Below are positions 50,635 through 59,975 of a stretch of DNA of 64,000 nt, in pieces (the stretch's first letter is position 1; the number at the start of each line of letters is the position of its first letter). The stretch comes from Xenophilus sp. E41 (GTDB lineage Bacteria > Pseudomonadota > Gammaproteobacteria > Burkholderiales > Burkholderiaceae_C), in contig NZ_QPIB01000001.1 in the NCBI RefSeq assembly GCF_003671765.1, positions 1-64,000 on the forward strand, written 5' to 3'. The notes under the pieces were generated by a model. That model was not told where the DNA came from. It made no database searches and saw only the letters and a program-made list of their open reading frames with translations. A program made the position numbers and the translations under genes.

Positions 50635-51621
50635 TCAATCGGCCGTGATCTTGCGGGTTTCGATCAGCGTCTTCCAGCGCGTCCATTCGCGCTGCTGGAA
50701 GGCGGTGAACTCGGCCGGTGTGCTGGCCACGATCTCCAGGCCCTGCTCCACCATGCGCTGCTTCACCTCGGGCGCGTTGATGGCGGCGATGGCGGCCTTG
50801 GCGAGCCTGTCTTTCACCGCGGGCGGCAGGCCCCGGGGCGCGGCCAGGCCCTGCCATGAATAGACCTCGGCGCCCTTCACGCCGCCCTCGGCCAGCGTGG
50901 GCACGTCCGGCAGCACCGGCGAGCGCTTGTCGCCCGTCACGGCGATGGCGCGCAGCTTGCCCGAGCGGATGTGCGGCAGCACGGCGTTCACGTTCTGGAA
51001 GGAGAAGTCCACCTGGCCGCCGAGCAGGTCGGTGACGGCCGGCGCCCCACCCTTGTAGGGCACGTGCAGGCCCTGGGTGCCGGACTGCTGCCAGAACAGC
51101 TCCGCCGAGAGGTGGTCGGACGAGCCGTTGCCCGAGCTCGCGAAGCTGAGCTTGCCGGGGTTGGCCTTGAGCGCCGCGATCACGTCCGCCACCGTCTTCG
51201 CCGGCTGCGCCGGGTTGGCCACCAGCACGTTGGGCGCCTGCACGGGCACGGTGATGTAGTCGAAGTCCCGGGTCGCGTCGTAGGGCACGTTCTTCTGCAG
51301 GTGCGGCGTGACCACGAAGGCGCCCAGCGAGGACACCAGCAGCGTGTAGCCGTCCGCCGGCGCGCGCTTGACGAGGCCGGCGCCCAGCGTGCCGGTGGCA
51401 CCGGGCCGATTGTCGACCACGAAGCTCTGGCCGAGCTTGGCACCCATCTCCTGCGCCATGGCGCGCGCGACCATGTCGGTCGAGCCGCCGGCCGGGAAGG
51501 GCACGATGATGGTGACGGTCTTCTGCGGCCAGTCGGCCTGCGCCGAAGCCACGACGGGCGCGACCAGGCCCGGAAGGCCCACGGCCAGGGCGGCCGCGAG
51601 CGATGCGATGTGTCGTTTCAA
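50635..51621 (-). CDS. Bug-family periplasmic binding protein in the glucarate operon
   Basis: The 328-residue product has a Sec signal ([20 protein letters not shown], cut after ASAQ), the loop [40 protein letters not shown] and [17 protein letters not shown]. These are complete Bug signatures. It sits 23 bases ahead of gudD and 25 bases after a small lipoprotein gene, so it probably delivers glucarate or a related aldarate. TctA/TctB partners are not in the window. Confidence 0.92.
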   Translation of the reverse strand: MKRHIASLAAALAVGLPGLVAPVVASAQADWPQKTVTIIVPFPAGGSTDMVARAMAQEMGAKLGQSFVVDNRPGATGTLGAGLVKRAPADGYTLLVSSLGAFVVTPHLQKNVPYDATRDFDYITVPVQAPNVLVANPAQPAKTVADVIAALKANPGKLSFASSGNGSSDHLSAELFWQQSGTQGLHVPYKGGAPAVTDLLGGQVDFSFQNVNAVLPHIRSGKLRAIAVTGDKRSPVLPDVPTLAEGGVKGAEVYSWQGLAAPRGLPPAVKDRLAKAAIAAINAPEVKQRMVEQGLEIVASTPAEFTAFQQREWTRWKTLIETRKITAD

Positions 51622-51646
51622 GGGTCTGTCTCCGAGGGGGTAGCGC

Positions 51647-52096
51647 TTATTGCGGCGGGCGCACCGCCTGGCGTGCCAGCAGCTTCCACTGGCCGCCCTG
51701 CTTCTGCCACACGCCGAGGATCTTGATGCTCACCTTGCCCGGCTTGCCCGAATCGTTGGTGTCGGCCGTGAGGGTGTGGCGCACGATGGCGGTGTCGCCC
51801 ACCACCTTCACCGTCTGGTCGGCGATGGCGATGGTGACGAAATCCGACTTGCCGTCGAGCAGGTCGGCGATGAAGCTGGCCTTGGTGTCGACCTTGCCGC
51901 CGGAGTGGCCGTAGCTCAGGTCGTCGGCCACCAGCGCGGACAGCTTGCCCTGCGTGGGATCGATCATGGCCAGGCGCAGCTGCTCGGCCGCGGCTGCGAC
52001 GGCGGCGCCGTCGTCGGCACGCGGGCCGCCGGGCATGCCGGCGCAGCCGGCCAGGACGAGCGCGGCCGCAGCCGCCGCGACGTAGGTGCGGATCAT
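51647..52096 (-). CDS. NTF2-fold (SnoaL/DUF4440-like) lipoprotein
   Basis: The 149-residue product has a lipoprotein signal (AAAAALVLAGC, lipid Cys at about residue 18). An NTF2-like cone fold follows (AAAAEQLRLAMIDPTQGKLS, VKVVGDTAIVRHTLTADT, VSIKILGVWQKQGGQWKLLA). Proteins of this type are small-molecule enzymes or binders. It is encoded between kdgD and a Bug gene with gaps of 50 and 25 bases. It is therefore a periplasmic component of the aldarate operon with no established role. Confidence 0.82.
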   Translation of the reverse strand: MIRTYVAAAAAALVLAGCAGMPGGPRADDGAAVAAAAEQLRLAMIDPTQGKLSALVADDLSYGHSGGKVDTKASFIADLLDGKSDFVTIAIADQTVKVVGDTAIVRHTLTADTNDSGKPGKVSIKILGVWQKQGGQWKLLARQAVRPPQ

Positions 52097-52146
52097 GGTG
52101 TCTGTCTCCTGTTGTTGTCGTCGAAAGGGCCGCGCCGGCTGCGCGG

Positions 52147-53064
52147 CTACTGGGGGCCGAGCGTGGCGATCAGCGCCGCCAGCTCCTCGGACTCGGCGGC
52201 CGAGAGGTCCGACAGCGGCGGACGCACCGGGCCGGCGCCGTGCCCGACGATCGCCGCGCCGGCCTTGACGATGCTCACGGCATAGCCTTGCTTCTTGTTG
52301 CGGATGTCCAGGTAGGGCATGAAGAAGTCCTTCAGCAGCTGGTGCTGGGTCTTCAGGTCGTCGTCGCGCACCGCCTCGTAGAACTTCATCGCGGTCTTCG
52401 GGATGAAGTTGAAGACGGCGGACGAATACACCGGCGTGCCCAGCGCCTTGTAGGCGGCGGCATAGACCTCTGCCGTGGGCAGGCCGCCCAGGTAGCTGAA
52501 TCGGTCGCCCATCTTCTGGTAGACGGACACCATCGCCTCGATGTCGCCCACGCCGTCCTTGAAGCCGACGAGGTTGGGGCAGGCGTCGGCCAGGCGCGCC
52601 AGCGTGTCGGGCTTGTACTTCGCCTGTGCGCGGTTGTAGACGATCACGCCGAAGTCGACGCTGTCGCAGATCGCCTTGACATGATGGAAGAGGCCGTCCT
52701 GGCTCGCTTCGGTCAGGTAGTGCGGCATCAGCAGGATGCCGTGCGCGCCGGCCTTCTCGGCCGCCTGCGCGTAGGCGATGGTCTGGCGCGTCGGGCCGCC
52801 GGCACCGGCAATGATGGGCACCGTGCCACGGCAAACGTCCACGGCGGTCTGGATGATCTCGGGGTACTCCTCGGGCGTGAGCGAGAAGAACTCGCCCGTG
52901 CCGCCCGCCGCGAACAGCGCGCTCGCACCGTAGGGGCCGAGCCATTCGAGCCGCTTGACGTAGCCCGCGCGATCGAAGTTGCCCTGGGCATCGAAGTCCG
53001 TCACGGGGAAGGACAGCAGGCCGGAGCCCATGATGGACTTGAGTTCTTGGGGGGTGAAGCTCAT
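52147..53064 (-). CDS. kdgD: 5-dehydro-4-deoxyglucarate dehydratase
   Basis: This 305-residue enzyme of the DapA/NAL superfamily has [14 protein letters not shown], Tyr143 in IVYNRA and the Schiff-base Lys169 in [10 protein letters not shown]. These match KdgD enzymes, which convert 5-keto-4-deoxyglucarate to alpha-ketoglutaric semialdehyde with loss of water and CO2. The products of both gudD and garD in this locus feed into it. It lies between a Bug gene, across a 130-base gap with an inverted repeat, and a small lipoprotein gene. Confidence 0.94.
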   Translation of the reverse strand: MSFTPQELKSIMGSGLLSFPVTDFDAQGNFDRAGYVKRLEWLGPYGASALFAAGGTGEFFSLTPEEYPEIIQTAVDVCRGTVPIIAGAGGPTRQTIAYAQAAEKAGAHGILLMPHYLTEASQDGLFHHVKAICDSVDFGVIVYNRAQAKYKPDTLARLADACPNLVGFKDGVGDIEAMVSVYQKMGDRFSYLGGLPTAEVYAAAYKALGTPVYSSAVFNFIPKTAMKFYEAVRDDDLKTQHQLLKDFFMPYLDIRNKKQGYAVSIVKAGAAIVGHGAGPVRPPLSDLSAAESEELAALIATLGPQ

Positions 53065-53101
53065 GGTGTTGTTGCAGTGAAGGATTGAATGGAAGTCATG
53101 G

Positions 53102-53162
53102 ACCGTTCACGCTGAGCCTGTCGAAGCGCCGCGCGAGGCTTCGACAGGCTCAGCTCGAACGG
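53102..53162. repeat. CCGTTCACGCTGAGCCTGTC inverted repeat, copy B
   Basis: CCGTTCACGCTGAGCCTGTC runs into GAAGC. Its nearly perfect inverted arm, GCTTCGACAGGCTCAGC with TCGAACGG, follows after about 11 bases. It forms a hairpin of more than 20 pairs between the Bug gene and kdgD, inside the operon. Confidence 0.9.
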
Positions 53163-53194
53163 GTGTCTGGTGCTTGAACATTGGGCGCACGAGA

Positions 53195-54172
53195 TCACTC
53201 AATGCGGATGTCGGCGTCTTTCACGACCTTGGCCCAGCGCGCGCGTTCCTTGTTGAAGAACTGCTCTTCCTCGGCCGGCGACATGGTCACGACCTCGGCG
53301 CCCTGCCCGGCCAGGCGCGAACGGATGTCGGCCGAGCGGATGACGGCGACCAGTTCCTGGTTCAGGCGCTGCACCACGGCATCGGGCGTGCCGCGCGGCG
53401 CCTTCACGCCCTGCCAGGTGCCGGACTCGAAGCCGGGCACCCCCTGTTCGGCGATCGTGGGGACGCTGCCGATCAGCGGCATGCGCGTGGCCTTGGAGAC
53501 GGCCAGCAGCTTGAGCTTGCCCGACTGCACGTGCGGGTAGGTCGCGAGCATGCCGTTCATCAGCACCTGCGTCTGGCCGGCGACGGTGTCCTGCACCGAT
53601 TGCACGCCGCCCTTGTACGGCACATAGACCCACTTGGCGCCGGTGGACCGCTCGACCGACACGCCGGCCAGGTGCGGGGCGCTGCCGGTGGCGGTGACGG
53701 CGAAGTTCAGGTCGGTCGTCTTCGACAGGGCCACCAGTTCCTTGAGGTTGTTGGCCTTGACCGACGGGTGCACCACCAGCAGGTGCGGCGAGTACGCCAG
53801 CATCGTCACGCCGCGCAGGTCCTTCGACGGGTCGAAGGGCAGCTTGGTGTAGACCGAGGGACTGATGGCCAGCGCCCCCACGTCGCACAGCAGCAGCGTG
53901 TAGCCGTCCGGCGCGGCCTTCGCCACCATGTCGGCGCCCAGGTTGCCGTTGGCGCCGGGTTTGTTGTCGACGATGACCGACACCTTGAGGGCATCCGACA
54001 GCGGCTGGCTGATCGAGCGGGCGATGATGTCCGACGAGCCGCCCGGTGGGTACGGCACGACGATGCGGATCGGCTTGGTCGGCTGCCAGGCATCGGCAGC
54101 GCGGGCAGGCGCGTGCACCAGGGCGGCAGCGCCCAGAGTGCCGGTGACGAAGGTGCGTCGGTTCAGGCTCAT
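53195..54172 (-). CDS. Bug-family periplasmic binding protein, first gene after the FadR-type regulator
   Basis: The 325-residue product has a twin-arginine-like start (LNRRTFVTGTLGAAALV), VPYPPGGSSDIIARSI, DNKPGANGNLGADMV, APDGYTLL and VPYKGGVQSVQDTVAGQ. These are full Bug signatures. A probable operator for the FadR-type regulator (54248-54260) lies upstream, so it is regulated with the uronate genes. A galacturonate, glucuronate or aldarate ligand is likely from context. Confidence 0.92.
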   Translation of the reverse strand: MSLNRRTFVTGTLGAAALVHAPARAADAWQPTKPIRIVVPYPPGGSSDIIARSISQPLSDALKVSVIVDNKPGANGNLGADMVAKAAPDGYTLLLCDVGALAISPSVYTKLPFDPSKDLRGVTMLAYSPHLLVVHPSVKANNLKELVALSKTTDLNFAVTATGSAPHLAGVSVERSTGAKWVYVPYKGGVQSVQDTVAGQTQVLMNGMLATYPHVQSGKLKLLAVSKATRMPLIGSVPTIAEQGVPGFESGTWQGVKAPRGTPDAVVQRLNQELVAVIRSADIRSRLAGQGAEVVTMSPAEEEQFFNKERARWAKVVKDADIRIE

Positions 54173-54247
54173 GCGTATGTCTCCAAGGTGTGGAAGGCCG
54201 CATCAGTCGAGGTGCGCGCGACAGCACCCGGTTGTCTGATGTCATAT

Positions 54248-54260
54248 GTCATCGTACAAC
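54248..54260. promoter_or_regulatory. Candidate FadR-type operator upstream of the Bug gene
   Basis: On the minus strand the site reads GTTGTACGATGAC, matching 11 of 13 bases of the palindrome at 55202-55214. It lies 76 bases upstream of the Bug ATG and follows a TGTCATATGTCAT direct repeat. Confidence 0.6.
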
Positions 54261-54316
54261 CCTCGGCGGCGCAAAAGCAAGAACAACGTGCAACCCCGCC
54301 GAGGCAGGGGGAATGC

Positions 54317-55177
54317 TCAGGCAGCCCGGGGACCGGGGCCAGGCACCGGCGCGGCGCCCTCTTCCACCGCGCCCCGCTGGGCCGCTTCCTGCGCCAGGCG
54401 CAGGCGCTCGCGGCTGTTCGTCAGGTGGATGCGCATGGCGGCGCGCGCCGAGTCGGGATCGCGGCGCGCGATGGCGGCGTAGATCTCCTCGTGCTCGCGG
54501 TTCACCCGGCTGAGGTACTCGCCGCGGCGGTCGTGGTTGCGGATGGCGTTGACCCGGGTGCGCGGGATGATCGTCGTGCCCAGGTGGGTCATGATGTCCG
54601 CGAAGTAGGGATTGCCGGTGGCCTGCGCGATCTGCAGGTGGAAGCGGAAGTCGGGCGACACCGTGTCGCCGGCCGCCGTCACGTTGCGCTCGAAATCGTC
54701 CAGCGCCTGCCGCATGGCCTGCAGGTGCTCCTCCGAGCGGCGCAGGGCGGCCAGGCCGGCCGACTCGGTCTCGAGGCTGATGCGCAGCTCGAGCACGGCC
54801 AGCACGTCGACGGTGGTGGCGATGTCGGAGGCCTCGAGCCGGAACATGCCGGCCGCGCGCGGCTGCAGCACGAAGGTGCCGACGCCGTGGTGCGTCTCGA
54901 CCAGGCCCGCCGCCTGCAGCTTGGACAGCGCCTCGCGCACGACCGTGCGGCTCACGCCGTAGCTCTGCATGATGGCCGACTCGGTCGGCAGCTTGTCGCC
55001 CGGGCGCAGCTGCTGGCTGCGGATCTTGTCGCCGAGGTCGTCGACCAGGCCATGGGCCAGTCCGCGGCCACGCCGGCGCACGAACCCGTGCGCCGCGGCC
55101 GGGCCGGCGGGGGCCGACGCCTCACCCGCCGCCGCAGCTTCGGGCACTGTCGTTGACCCCGTTGACACGCTAGACAT
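54317..55177 (-). CDS. GntR-family (FadR/FCD type) regulator of the uronate locus
   Basis: The 286-residue protein has a low-complexity Ala-rich N-terminus. The GntR winged helix follows (KIRSQQLRPGDKLPTESAIM; YGVSRTVVREALSKLQAAGL; HHGVGTFV). The FCD domain has metal-binding histidines in FRFHLQIAQATGN, RVNREHEEIYAAI and RIHLTNSRERL. It is of the same type as ExuR/UxuR and other sugar-acid regulators. It diverges from udh, with a perfect GTTGT-ACG-ACAAC palindrome between. It is therefore probably the repressor of both arms of the locus, with a uronate or aldarate as ligand. The start is the ATG at 55175-55177. The long upstream frame is a shadow of udh. Confidence 0.92.
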   Translation of the reverse strand: MSSVSTGSTTVPEAAAAGEASAPAGPAAAHGFVRRRGRGLAHGLVDDLGDKIRSQQLRPGDKLPTESAIMQSYGVSRTVVREALSKLQAAGLVETHHGVGTFVLQPRAAGMFRLEASDIATTVDVLAVLELRISLETESAGLAALRRSEEHLQAMRQALDDFERNVTAAGDTVSPDFRFHLQIAQATGNPYFADIMTHLGTTIIPRTRVNAIRNHDRRGEYLSRVNREHEEIYAAIARRDPDSARAAMRIHLTNSRERLRLAQEAAQRGAVEEGAAPVPGPGPRAA

Positions 55178-55201
55178 CGGCTGATCATAATCCCGCCGAA
55201 A

Positions 55202-55214
55202 GTTGTACGACAAC
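55202..55214. promoter_or_regulatory. Candidate FadR-type operator between the regulator and udh
   Basis: GTTGTACGACAAC is a perfect inverted repeat with a 3-base centre. It contains the TTGT-N3-ACAA core expected for FadR-group GntR proteins and lies 33 bases before the udh ATG. Confidence 0.75.
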
Positions 55215-55247
55215 CGATAACTTATGACCACTGAAAGGTCTGGAGAC

Positions 55248-56081
55248 ATGCCCGAGCCTTCCGCCACCGCGCTCGCCCGGCCGCCGCTGGAGCGCCTGCT
55301 GCTGACCGGTGCCGCGGGCGGCCTGGGCAAGGTGCTGCGGCAGCGCCTCAAGCCCCTGGCCCGCACGCTGCGGGTGTCCGACATCGCGGCGCTCGGCGAT
55401 CCGCAGGGGCCGCACGAGGAAGTCGTGCCCTGCGACCTCGCCGACAAGCAGGCCGTGGACGCCCTCCTCGCCGGCTGCAACGCCATCGTGCACCTGGGCG
55501 GCGTCTCGGTCGAGCGGCCCTTCGAGGAGATCCTCGAGGCCAACATCAAGGGCATCTTCCATGTGTACGAAGGCGCGCGTCGCCACGGCGTGAAGCGCGT
55601 GGTGTTCGCCAGTTCCAACCATGTGATCGGCTTCTACCGGCAGAGCGAGCGCATCGATGCCAGCGCCCCGCGCCGGCCCGACGGCTACTACGGCCTGTCG
55701 AAGTCCTTCGGCGAGGACATGGCGCAGTTCTACTTCGACCGCCATGGCATCGAGACGGTGAGCATCCGCATCGGCTCGTCCTTCCCCGAACCGGCCAACC
55801 GCCGGATGATGAGCACCTGGCTGAGCTACGACGACCTGACGCAACTGGTCGAAAAGGCGCTGTTCACGCCGGACGTGAAGCACACCGTCGTCTTCGGCGC
55901 CTCCGCCAACCGGGACCTGTGGTGGGACAACCGCGCCGCCGCGCACCTGGGCTTCGTGCCCAAGGACAGCTCGGAGCCCTTCCGCGCCAAGGTGGAGGCC
56001 CAGCCGCCGGTGGCGCCCACCGACCCGAACGCGGTCTACCAGGGCGGGGCGTTCACGGCGCAGGGCCCCTTCGGCGACTGA
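55248..56081 (+). CDS. udh: NAD-dependent uronate dehydrogenase
   Basis: This 277-residue short-chain/extended dehydrogenase has the nucleotide motif LLTGAAGGLGK (about residues 18-28), VVPCDLAD, VHLGGVSVERPFEEILEANI, SSNHVIGFY and the catalytic YYGLSK pair. The segments SNHVIGFY and LWWDN are typical of bacterial uronate dehydrogenases. It oxidises D-glucuronate and D-galacturonate at C1 to the aldarolactones. The ATG at 55248 has TGGAGA five bases upstream. An in-frame ATG at 55224 would have its ribosome site within the operator. It leads the plus-strand operon with lactonase, TRAP and garD. Confidence 0.92.
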   Translation: MPEPSATALARPPLERLLLTGAAGGLGKVLRQRLKPLARTLRVSDIAALGDPQGPHEEVVPCDLADKQAVDALLAGCNAIVHLGGVSVERPFEEILEANIKGIFHVYEGARRHGVKRVVFASSNHVIGFYRQSERIDASAPRRPDGYYGLSKSFGEDMAQFYFDRHGIETVSIRIGSSFPEPANRRMMSTWLSYDDLTQLVEKALFTPDVKHTVVFGASANRDLWWDNRAAAHLGFVPKDSSEPFRAKVEAQPPVAPTDPNAVYQGGAFTAQGPFGD

Positions 56082-56100
56082 ACTTCCCACGGCGCCGCGC

Positions 56101-57003
56101 ATGACACAGCCCTCGGTCGAACTGGTCGTCGACGCCCGCTGCGGCACGGGCGAGAGCCCGGTCTGGTCGATCGAAGAGCAGGCCTTGTACTGGGTCGACA
56201 TTCCCGGCCGTGCGCTGCACCGCTGGTCGGCCGAGGGTCACGTGCAGTGGGCCACGGCGGAGATGCCGGCCTGCATCGCGCCGCGGGCCGGCCGCCCGGG
56301 TGAATGGCTGGCGGGCATGGAAAGCGGGCTCTTCACGCTCTCGGGCTTCGGCACCGCAGGCGGAACCCCGCTGCAGGCCGATCGCGTCGCCGGCGTGGCG
56401 CACGCGCGCACCGGCATGCGCTTCAACGATGGCCGTTGCGACCGCCAGGGCCGCTTCTGGGCCGGCACCATGCTGATGGACATGGCGGCCGCGGCGCGCG
56501 TGGGCGTGCTCTACCGTCACGACGCGCCGAACGCCGAGCCGGCAGCGGTGCTCGACGACCTCATCGTGCCCAACGGCCTGGGCTTCAGCCCCGACGGCCG
56601 CACCATGTACCTGTCGGACTCGCACCCCTCGGTGCAGACCATCTGGGCCTTCGACTACGACCCCGAGAGCGGCATCCCATCCAGGCGCCGCGTGTTCGTC
56701 GACATGACCCCCCTGCCCGGCCGCCCCGACGGCGCCGCCGTCGACGCCGACGGCTGCTACTGGATCTGCGGCAACGACGCCGGGCTGGTGCATCGCTTCA
56801 CGCCCGACGGCCGGCTCGACCGTTCGGTGGCCGTGCCGGTGAAGAAGCCGGCCATGTGCGCCTTCGGCGGCCGGCAGCTCGACACGCTCTTCGTGACCTC
56901 CATCCGCCCCGGCGGCGACCTGTCGGACCAGCCGCTGGCCGGCGGCGTGTTCGCCTTCCGCGCCGGCACGCAGGGATTGCCGGAGCCGCCCTTCGGCGGC
57001 TGA
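56101..57003 (+). CDS. Cytoplasmic SMP-30/gluconolactonase-family aldarolactonase
   Basis: The 300-residue protein has the SMP-30 propeller with metal Glu18 (GTGESPVW), Asn in GMRFNDGRCDRQGRFWAGTM, a second Asn in IVPNGLGFSPDG and Asp in GRPDGAAVDADG. There is no signal peptide. It lies 19 bases after udh, so its job is almost certainly to open the glucaro- or galactarolactone made by uronate dehydrogenase. It is a different copy from the exported lactonase at 48127. Confidence 0.92.
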   Translation: MTQPSVELVVDARCGTGESPVWSIEEQALYWVDIPGRALHRWSAEGHVQWATAEMPACIAPRAGRPGEWLAGMESGLFTLSGFGTAGGTPLQADRVAGVAHARTGMRFNDGRCDRQGRFWAGTMLMDMAAAARVGVLYRHDAPNAEPAAVLDDLIVPNGLGFSPDGRTMYLSDSHPSVQTIWAFDYDPESGIPSRRRVFVDMTPLPGRPDGAAVDADGCYWICGNDAGLVHRFTPDGRLDRSVAVPVKKPAMCAFGGRQLDTLFVTSIRPGGDLSDQPLAGGVFAFRAGTQGLPEPPFGG

Positions 57004-57078
57004 GGTGCACGAGCGGACCCATTTCTTTCGGCGCAATCGATCCACAACACCACCGACCTAGGAAGAAGAGGAAGACAC

Positions 57079-58047
57079 ATGACGCGATTCAAGACCACCC
57101 TGCTCGCCCTGGCCGCCAGCACCTTGGCGCTGGCGGCGCACGCCACCGAGTTCCGCTCGGCCGACATCCACCCCGACGACTACCCCACCGTGACGGCCGT
57201 GAAGTTCATGGGCGAGCGCCTGAAGGCGCTCTCGGGCGGCAAGCACACGATCAAGGTCTTCAACAACAGCGCACTGGGCAACGAGAAGGACACCATCGAA
57301 CAGACCAAGATCGGCGCGCTGCAGATGGTGCGCGTGAACATCGCGCCCATGAACAACATCTGCCCCGAGACGCAGGTGCCGACCATGCCCTTCCTGTTCC
57401 GCTCGGTCGACCACATGCACAAGGTGCTCGACGGCCCGGTGGGCGATGAAATCCTCAAGAGCTGCGAGAAGCAGGGCTTCATCGGCCTGGCCTTCTACGA
57501 CAGCGGCGCGCGCTCCATGTTCACGGCCAAGAAGCCGGTGCGCAGCTTCGCCGACATGAAGGGCCTGAAGGTGCGGGTGCAGCAGTCCGACCTGTGGGTG
57601 TCGATGATCGAGGCCATGGGCGCCAACGCCACGCCCATGCCCATGGGCGAGGTCTACACCGGCCTGAAGACGGGGCTGATCGACGCCGCCGAGAACAACT
57701 ACCCGACCTACGAAAGCGCCCGCGCATTCGAGGTGGCCAAGTACTACAGCAAGACCGAGCACTCGATGGCGCCGGAGATGCTGCTGTTCTCCAAGCGCGC
57801 TTGGGACAAGCTTTCGCCGGAGGAACAGGGCTGGATCCGCCAGGCGGCGAAGGAGTCGGTGCCCTACATGCGCAAGCAGTGGGCCGAGCGCGAGGTGAAG
57901 TCGCTGGCCACGGTGAAGGCCGGCGGCGCCGAGATCATCGAGATCGACAAGAAGCCCTTCGAAGCGGCGATGAAGCCGGTGTACGACAAGTTCATCACCG
58001 ACGCCAAGCTGAAGGACCTGGTCAAGAAGGTGCAGGACACCAAGTGA
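57079..58047 (+). CDS. dctP: TRAP transporter periplasmic binding protein DctP (uronate type)
   Basis: The 322-residue product has a Sec signal ([17 protein letters not shown]). The DctP fold follows with [20 protein letters not shown], the carboxylate-binding Arg region [20 protein letters not shown], and [20 protein letters not shown] with [19 protein letters not shown]. The [20 protein letters not shown] segment is as in TRAP proteins known to bind glucuronate and galacturonate in related bacteria. It is encoded with dctQ and dctM in the udh/garD operon, so uronate is the likely ligand. A good ribosome site (GGAAGA region) precedes the ATG. Confidence 0.93.
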   Translation: MTRFKTTLLALAASTLALAAHATEFRSADIHPDDYPTVTAVKFMGERLKALSGGKHTIKVFNNSALGNEKDTIEQTKIGALQMVRVNIAPMNNICPETQVPTMPFLFRSVDHMHKVLDGPVGDEILKSCEKQGFIGLAFYDSGARSMFTAKKPVRSFADMKGLKVRVQQSDLWVSMIEAMGANATPMPMGEVYTGLKTGLIDAAENNYPTYESARAFEVAKYYSKTEHSMAPEMLLFSKRAWDKLSPEEQGWIRQAAKESVPYMRKQWAEREVKSLATVKAGGAEIIEIDKKPFEAAMKPVYDKFITDAKLKDLVKKVQDTK

Positions 58048-58108
58048 CGCTCGACGGGAGCGCCGTGCCATCGCAGGCCGGCGCCCCGCACGCAGCGCGC
58101 CGGACGCC

Positions 58109-58171
58109 AATTGCTATCGATTCCATAGCTGACGGCGCAGGAAGGACGGGCGCTGCAGCCCTTTTTCTTTC
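58109..58171 (+). repeat. GCTA/TAGC hairpin repeat, copy 8, between dctP and dctQ
   Basis: ATTGCTATCGATTCCATAGC forms the first stem. GGCGCAGGAAGGACGGGCGC and GCAGCCCTTTTTCTTTC follow. It starts 61 bases after the dctP stop and ends just before dctQ. Partial termination here would leave more dctP mRNA than dctQM mRNA. Confidence 0.88.
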
Positions 58172-58186
58172 AAGACATCACGTTCC

Positions 58187-58675
58187 ATGTACACCCGCCT
58201 CTGCCGCACGCTCGCGCGTGCCTGCATGGTGCTGGGCATCGTCGGCCTGGTCGCGGTCATCGCGGCCGTGAGCTGGCAGGTGTTCGGCCGCTACATCCTC
58301 AACAGCACGCCGACCTGGGCCGAGAGCCTGGCGCTGCTGCTGGTGCTCTACGTCACCATGTGCGGCGTGGCCGTCGGCGTGCGCGACGCCGGCCACATCG
58401 GCCTCGAATCTTTCCTGGTGCTGGCGCCCGACTGGCTGCGGCTGAAGATGGAGTACCTGATCCATGTGCTGGTGCTGCTCTTCGGCGCCGCCATGGCCTG
58501 GAACTGCGCCTACCTCGCCGAATCGGTGTGGGACTACCGACTGCCGACGCTCTTCATCTCCGAGGGCTGGAAGTACGTGCCGCCCGCCTTCGCCGGCGTG
58601 CTGATCGTGATGTTCTCGATCGAACACATCATCGCGCTCGCCCAGGGCCGCGAAGTCGAACCCTCCTGGAGCTGA
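58187..58675 (+). CDS. dctQ: TRAP transporter small membrane subunit DctQ
   Basis: The 162-residue protein has four hydrophobic spans (ACMVLGIVGLVAVIAAVSW, SLALLLVLYVTMCGVAVGV, LIHVLVLLFGAAMAWNCAYL, PAFAGVLIVMFSI) and the family phrase WQVFGRYILNSTPTWAESLA. DctQ is the small integral subunit that works with DctM. It lies four bases before dctM. Confidence 0.93.
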   Translation: MYTRLCRTLARACMVLGIVGLVAVIAAVSWQVFGRYILNSTPTWAESLALLLVLYVTMCGVAVGVRDAGHIGLESFLVLAPDWLRLKMEYLIHVLVLLFGAAMAWNCAYLAESVWDYRLPTLFISEGWKYVPPAFAGVLIVMFSIEHIIALAQGREVEPSWS

Positions 58676-58679
58676 GCCC

Positions 58680-59975
58680 GTGACCGCGCCCCTCCTCATC
58701 CTCTGCCTGTCCTTCACGCTCTTCCTGCTGCTGGGCGTGCCGGTCGCGTTCTCGATCGGCCTGTCGGCCCTGGCGACGCTGCTCTACGAGGGCCTGCCGC
58801 TGGCGGTGGGCTTCCAGCAAATGATGTCCGGCATGGGCATCTTCTCCTTCCTCGCGATCCCCTTCTTCATCTTCGCGGGCGAGCTGATGCTCTACGGCGG
58901 CATCGCAGACCGCATCGTCAACTTCGCCAACGCGCTGGTGGGCCACGTGCGCGGCGGCCTGGGCATGAGCAACGTCGTGGCCTGCACCCTCTTCGGCGGC
59001 GTGTCGGGCTCGCCGGTGGCCGACGTGTCGGCCATGGGCGCCGTGATGATCCCGATGATGAAGAAGGAAGGCTACGCAGCCGACTACGCCGTCAACGTGA
59101 CGACGCACGCCGCGCTGGTCGGTGCGCTCATGCCCACCAGCCACAACCTCATCATCTATTCGCTCGCGGCCGGCGGCAAGGTGTCGATCGCGGCGCTGAT
59201 CCTGGCGGCGCTGGTGCCGGCGCTGATCCTCACGCTGTGCAACCTGGCGGCCGCCTACTTCGTGGCCGTCAAGCGCGGCTACCCGGCCGGCACCTTCCCG
59301 GGCTGGCACATCGTGGCGCGTTCGTTCGCCGCCTCGCTGCCGGGCCTGTTCATCGTGGTGCTCATCCTGGGCGGCATCCTGTCGGGCGTGTTCACGGCCA
59401 CCGAATCGGCGGCCGTGGCGGTGCTGTATGCCCTGGCGCTCACCATCCTGGTGTATCGCTCGATGAAGTGGGAACACTTCGTCAAGGCGGCCGCCAAGGC
59501 CGTGCGCACCACGGGCGTGATCCTGCTGCTCATCGGCATCTCCAGCACCTTCGGCTACCTCATCAGCCTCTACGGCGTGGCCGAGCTCACGGGCAAGATG
59601 CTGTCGGAGGTGTCGACCACGCCGTGGGTGATCTTCCTGCTCATCAACGTGATCCTGTTCGTGCTGGGGACCTTTCTCGACATGGCGGCGACCATCCTGC
59701 TGTGCACGCCCATCTTCCTGCCCATCGCGCAGCAGTACGGCATGACCTCGGTGCAGTTCGGCATCCTGATGCTGATCAACTGCGCGCTGGGCCTGAACAC
59801 GCCGCCCGTGGGCACCACGCAGTTCGTGGGTTGCGCGATCGGCGGCGTGTCGGTGGGCGAGGTGATGCGCACCATCTGGCCCTTCTACGGCGCGCTGATC
59901 CTGGCGCTGGGGCTGGTCACCTTCGTGCCGCAGTTCTCGCTCTGGCTGCCCAGCATGTTCATGGTGGTGAGATGA
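58680..59975 (+). CDS. dctM: TRAP transporter large membrane subunit DctM
   Basis: The 431-residue protein has about 12 transmembrane segments and family signatures [74 protein letters not shown] and [17 protein letters not shown]. It drives substrate import with a sodium or proton gradient. The GTG at 58680 follows dctQ by four bases. The stop overlaps the garD ATG (ATGA at 59972-59975), so the transporter and dehydratase are translationally coupled. Confidence 0.94.
   Translation: MTAPLLILCLSFTLFLLLGVPVAFSIGLSALATLLYEGLPLAVGFQQMMSGMGIFSFLAIPFFIFAGELMLYGGIADRIVNFANALVGHVRGGLGMSNVVACTLFGGVSGSPVADVSAMGAVMIPMMKKEGYAADYAVNVTTHAALVGALMPTSHNLIIYSLAAGGKVSIAALILAALVPALILTLCNLAAAYFVAVKRGYPAGTFPGWHIVARSFAASLPGLFIVVLILGGILSGVFTATESAAVAVLYALALTILVYRSMKWEHFVKAAAKAVRTTGVILLLIGISSTFGYLISLYGVAELTGKMLSEVSTTPWVIFLLINVILFVLGTFLDMAATILLCTPIFLPIAQQYGMTSVQFGILMLINCALGLNTPPVGTTQFVGCAIGGVSVGEVMRTIWPFYGALILALGLVTFVPQFSLWLPSMFMVVR

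Noticed and set aside
54200-54246. The TGTCATATGTCAT direct repeat ahead of the Bug gene as a separate operator
   Set aside because: It has no second copy in the locus. The adjacent GTTGTACGATGAC site explains the region better.
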